This document shows positions 6,358 through 7,751 of a stretch of 7,751 nucleotides of DNA, piece by piece (the stretch's first letter is position 1; each line of letters starts with the position of its first letter). A model generated the notes under the pieces. The model was not told where the DNA came from, did not search any database, and saw only the letters and a program-made list of their open reading frames with translations. Origin of the DNA: Gemmatimonadota bacterium (GTDB taxonomy: Bacteria > Gemmatimonadota > Gemmatimonadetes > Longimicrobiales > UBA6960). The position numbers and the translations under genes are program-made. The stretch is from contig JAHWKH010000098.1 in the NCBI GenBank assembly GCA_019347995.1, positions 1 to 7,751 of the forward strand, read 5' to 3'.

Positions 6358-7751
6358 TGGACATCGACATCCCCTTCACCGGGTTCGTCCTGCAGAACGG
6401 CCTCAACGTCATCGTCCACGAGGACCGATCGCTGCCCCTGGTCAGCGTGAACCTCTGGTACCACGTGGGCTCGAAGAACGAGCGGCCCGGCCGGACCGGC
6501 TTCGCGCACCTCTTCGAGCACGTCATGTTCGAAGGCTCGGCCCACGTGGAGGGAGGCGCGTTCGACCATCTCCTGGAGTCGGCGGGGGGCGTCAACAACG
6601 GCTCCACCACGACCGATCGCACGAACTACTGGGAGAACGTTCCCAGCAACGCGCTGGAGCTGGCCCTCTGGCTCGAGGCGGACCGCATGGGCTTCCTCCT
6701 GGACGCCATGACCCAGGAGAAGCTGGACGTCCAGCGCGACGTGGTCAGGAACGAGCGGCGGCAGAGCTACGAGAACCGGCCGTACGGCCTGGCGTTCGAG
6801 ACGGTCCTGGCGGCGCTCTATCCGCCCGACCATCCCTACCACTGGCCGGTGATCGGCTCGATGGAGGACCTGGCCGCCGCGACCCTCGAGGACGTGCGCG
6901 AGTTCTTCCGCACGTACTACGCCCCCAACAACGCCAGCCTGGCGGTGGCCGGAGACGTGGACGCCCGCGAGGCCCGCGAGCTGGTCGAGCGCTGGTTCGG
7001 CGACATCCCCCCGGGCCCCCCCGCTCCCCCCGTGCTGGTGCCGGAGGGCGGGCTGGAGACCGACGGGCGCCTCGTGCTGGAGGACCAGGTGAGCCTGCCG
7101 CGCGTCTACCTGGCGTGGCGGGCGCCGCGCCAGTTCACCCGGGAGGACGCCGTGCTGGAGCTCCTGGCGTCGGTGCTGGCCGAGGGAAAGGGGTCGCGCC
7201 TCTACCGCCGGCTGGTCTACGGCGAGCGCGTGGCCCAGGACGTGTCGGCCTTCCAGCACGGCGGGGAGGTGGACGGCTCCTTCTTCATCATCGTCACCGC
7301 CAGGCCGGGGGTGGGGCTCCAGGAGCTGGAGCGGGCCGTCCGGGAGGAGGCCGCCCGGGTCGCGTCCTGGGACGAGGAGCTGGAACGACTGCTGGTCGAG
7401 GCGCGCCGTGATCGGTCCTCGGAGGTCGAGGTCCCGCTGCCCTCGAGCCTGTCGGCGACCGCCCTGGCCAGGCTGCGCGACGACCCGGACGCGGTGCGCG
7501 AAGAGCTCGAAACGCTGCGGCAGCTTCAAGAGCAGTATGGTTCGCGGGCGACGAGCCGCTTTGTGCTCAGCATGACGCATCGCCCGGACGATGTGCGCCG
7601 CGTGCTGGAGCTGGCCAGGGCAGCCCGAGTCGAGCAGTTGGATGTCGTGCCGCTGTTTGAGACCGTCGACGATCTGCAGCGTTCGTCCGAGATCATGCGC
7701 GGTCTCTACGAAGACGAGGCGTATCGCCGGCACCTGGCCGGACGGGGCGGC
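6357..7751 (+). CDS. M16 (insulinase/pitrilysin) zinc peptidase, fused in frame to a PEP carboxylase fragment; open at right edge
   Basis: The frame runs 465 codons to the window edge without a stop. Residues 1 to about 342 are an M16 metallopeptidase. The inverted zinc motif HLFEH is at 51-55, with the third ligand in VVRNERRQ (E133). SAGGVNNGSTTTDRTNYWENVPS (about 75-97) and YYAPNNASLAVAGDVD (about 187-202) are typical of the first domain. The second domain follows with VYLAWRAPRQF and EGKGSRLYRRLVYGERVAQDVSA. An intact single-chain member would continue roughly another 80-100 residues past the ELER segment. Instead, from about residue 343 the sequence reads as phosphoenolpyruvate carboxylase (see the separate entry). 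The peptidase is thus truncated before the end of its second domain. The start ATG overlaps the TPR stop by one base; an adjacent in-frame GTG at 6354 would give a 4-base GTGA overlap. No signal peptide is visible. The active site is complete, so the N-terminal half would be catalytically plausible if the protein folds. Confidence 0.85.
   Translation, partial: MDIDIPFTGFVLQNGLNVIVHEDRSLPLVSVNLWYHVGSKNERPGRTGFAHLFEHVMFEGSAHVEGGAFDHLLESAGGVNNGSTTTDRTNYWENVPSNALELALWLEADRMGFLLDAMTQEKLDVQRDVVRNERRQSYENRPYGLAFETVLAALYPPDHPYHWPVIGSMEDLAAATLEDVREFFRTYYAPNNASLAVAGDVDAREARELVERWFGDIPPGPPAPPVLVPEGGLETDGRLVLEDQVSLPRVYLAWRAPRQFTREDAVLELLASVLAEGKGSRLYRRLVYGERVAQDVSAFQHGGEVDGSFFIIVTARPGVGLQELERAVREEAARVASWDEELERLLVEARRDRSSEVEVPLPSSLSATALARLRDDPDAVREELETLRQLQEQYGSRATSRFVLSMTHRPDDVRRVLELARAARVEQLDVVPLFETVDDLQRSSEIMRGLYEDEAYRRHLAGRGG
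7383..7751 (+). other. Phosphoenolpyruvate carboxylase central fragment joined to the M16 frame
   Basis: In the same reading frame, residues about 343-465 of the composite read as an internal piece of PEP carboxylase, which makes oxaloacetate from PEP and bicarbonate. The match is clearest from LRQLQEQYGSRATSRFVLSMTHRPDDV (387-413), matching the family's YG.........ISMT...SDV, through LDVVPLFETVDDLQRSSEIM (428-447) to YRRHLAGRGG at the edge. The glutamate of LFET (E435) corresponds to a metal ligand (Glu506 in the E. coli enzyme). The GYSDS motif with the partner aspartate would lie just beyond the window. The part 343-385 aligns only loosely, so the exact join is uncertain (about 7370-7500). 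Third positions ending in A or T are 23 of 123 codons here against 11 of the preceding 342, counted by hand, so this piece has a different origin or history. A PEP carboxylase needs about 400-500 more N-terminal residues, which are absent. Confidence 0.75.

Noticed and set aside
7005..7032. Runs of C in the M16 gene (and C7 runs near 145 and 1005 in the ATPase) as possible frameshifts
   Set aside because: The protein motifs continue in the same frame on both sides of each run, so no frame change is needed.
5844..7733. A 629-codon minus-strand open frame opposite the TPR and M16 genes
   Set aside because: It mirrors the codon structure of the plus-strand genes, is rich in His, Arg and Gln as antisense shadows are, and contains no recognisable domain, while the plus strand has clear catalytic motifs.
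4278..7751. Reading the mutase and the PEP carboxylase fragment as a designed glycolysis-to-anaplerosis operon
   Set aside because: Two enzymes near PEP in one window is suggestive, but the carboxylase lacks its N-terminal half, has different codon usage, and is joined to a truncated peptidase, so the proximity is probably accidental.
1..7751. Mobile element, CRISPR array, tRNA, rRNA, riboswitch or phage/defence module
   Set aside because: I saw no spaced direct repeats, no transposase or integrase motifs, and no structured RNA pattern. All gaps between genes are under 200 bases and hold only short inverted repeats.

Overview
This is a compact, very GC-rich bacterial stretch. Codon third positions are almost all G or C, intergenic gaps are short, and stops and starts are closely coupled. 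The gene mix is a Ycf46-like AAA+ ATPase, an MscS channel, an ArsC/Spx-like protein, an archaeal-type (ApgM) phosphoglycerate mutase with the bacterial PGSGPGH active-site variant, and an M16 zinc peptidase. Together with the base composition this would fit a Gemmatimonadota-like or similar high-GC environmental bacterium. The phylum is a guess from gene content, not something the sequence proves. No mobile element, CRISPR array, tRNA or rRNA was seen.

Layout. (1) Minus strand, 1-2358: an MscS-family mechanosensitive channel is followed 8 bases later by a Ycf46-like AAA+ ATPase that runs off the left edge; the two look like one operon. (2) 2359-2552 is a divergent spacer with small inverted repeats. 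(3) Plus strand, 2553-2915: a short ArsC/Spx-like thioredoxin-fold protein. It converges on (4) a minus-strand PLP-dependent class I/II aminotransferase (2952-4079), with a GC-rich hairpin between the two stops. (5) 4080-4277 is a second divergent spacer, holding a 16-base near-perfect palindrome. (6) Plus strand, 4278-7751: cofactor-independent phosphoglycerate mutase, then a TPR protein, then an M16 metallopeptidase. Spacings are 4 bases and an overlap of 1 to 4 bases, so this is a tightly coupled operon.

The main anomaly is at the right end. The M16 reading frame starts normally, with an HxxEH zinc site and most of the usual fold. Near base 7383 it passes in frame into sequence that reads as the middle of phosphoenolpyruvate carboxylase (SMT...DV, then VVPLFETVDDL), and codon usage changes at about the same place. 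This is most likely a chimeric join near a contig end or a genomic rearrangement, but an actual fusion cannot be excluded from the sequence alone. Everything else looks like ordinary housekeeping or accessory chromosomal content. I found no convincing new multi-gene system.
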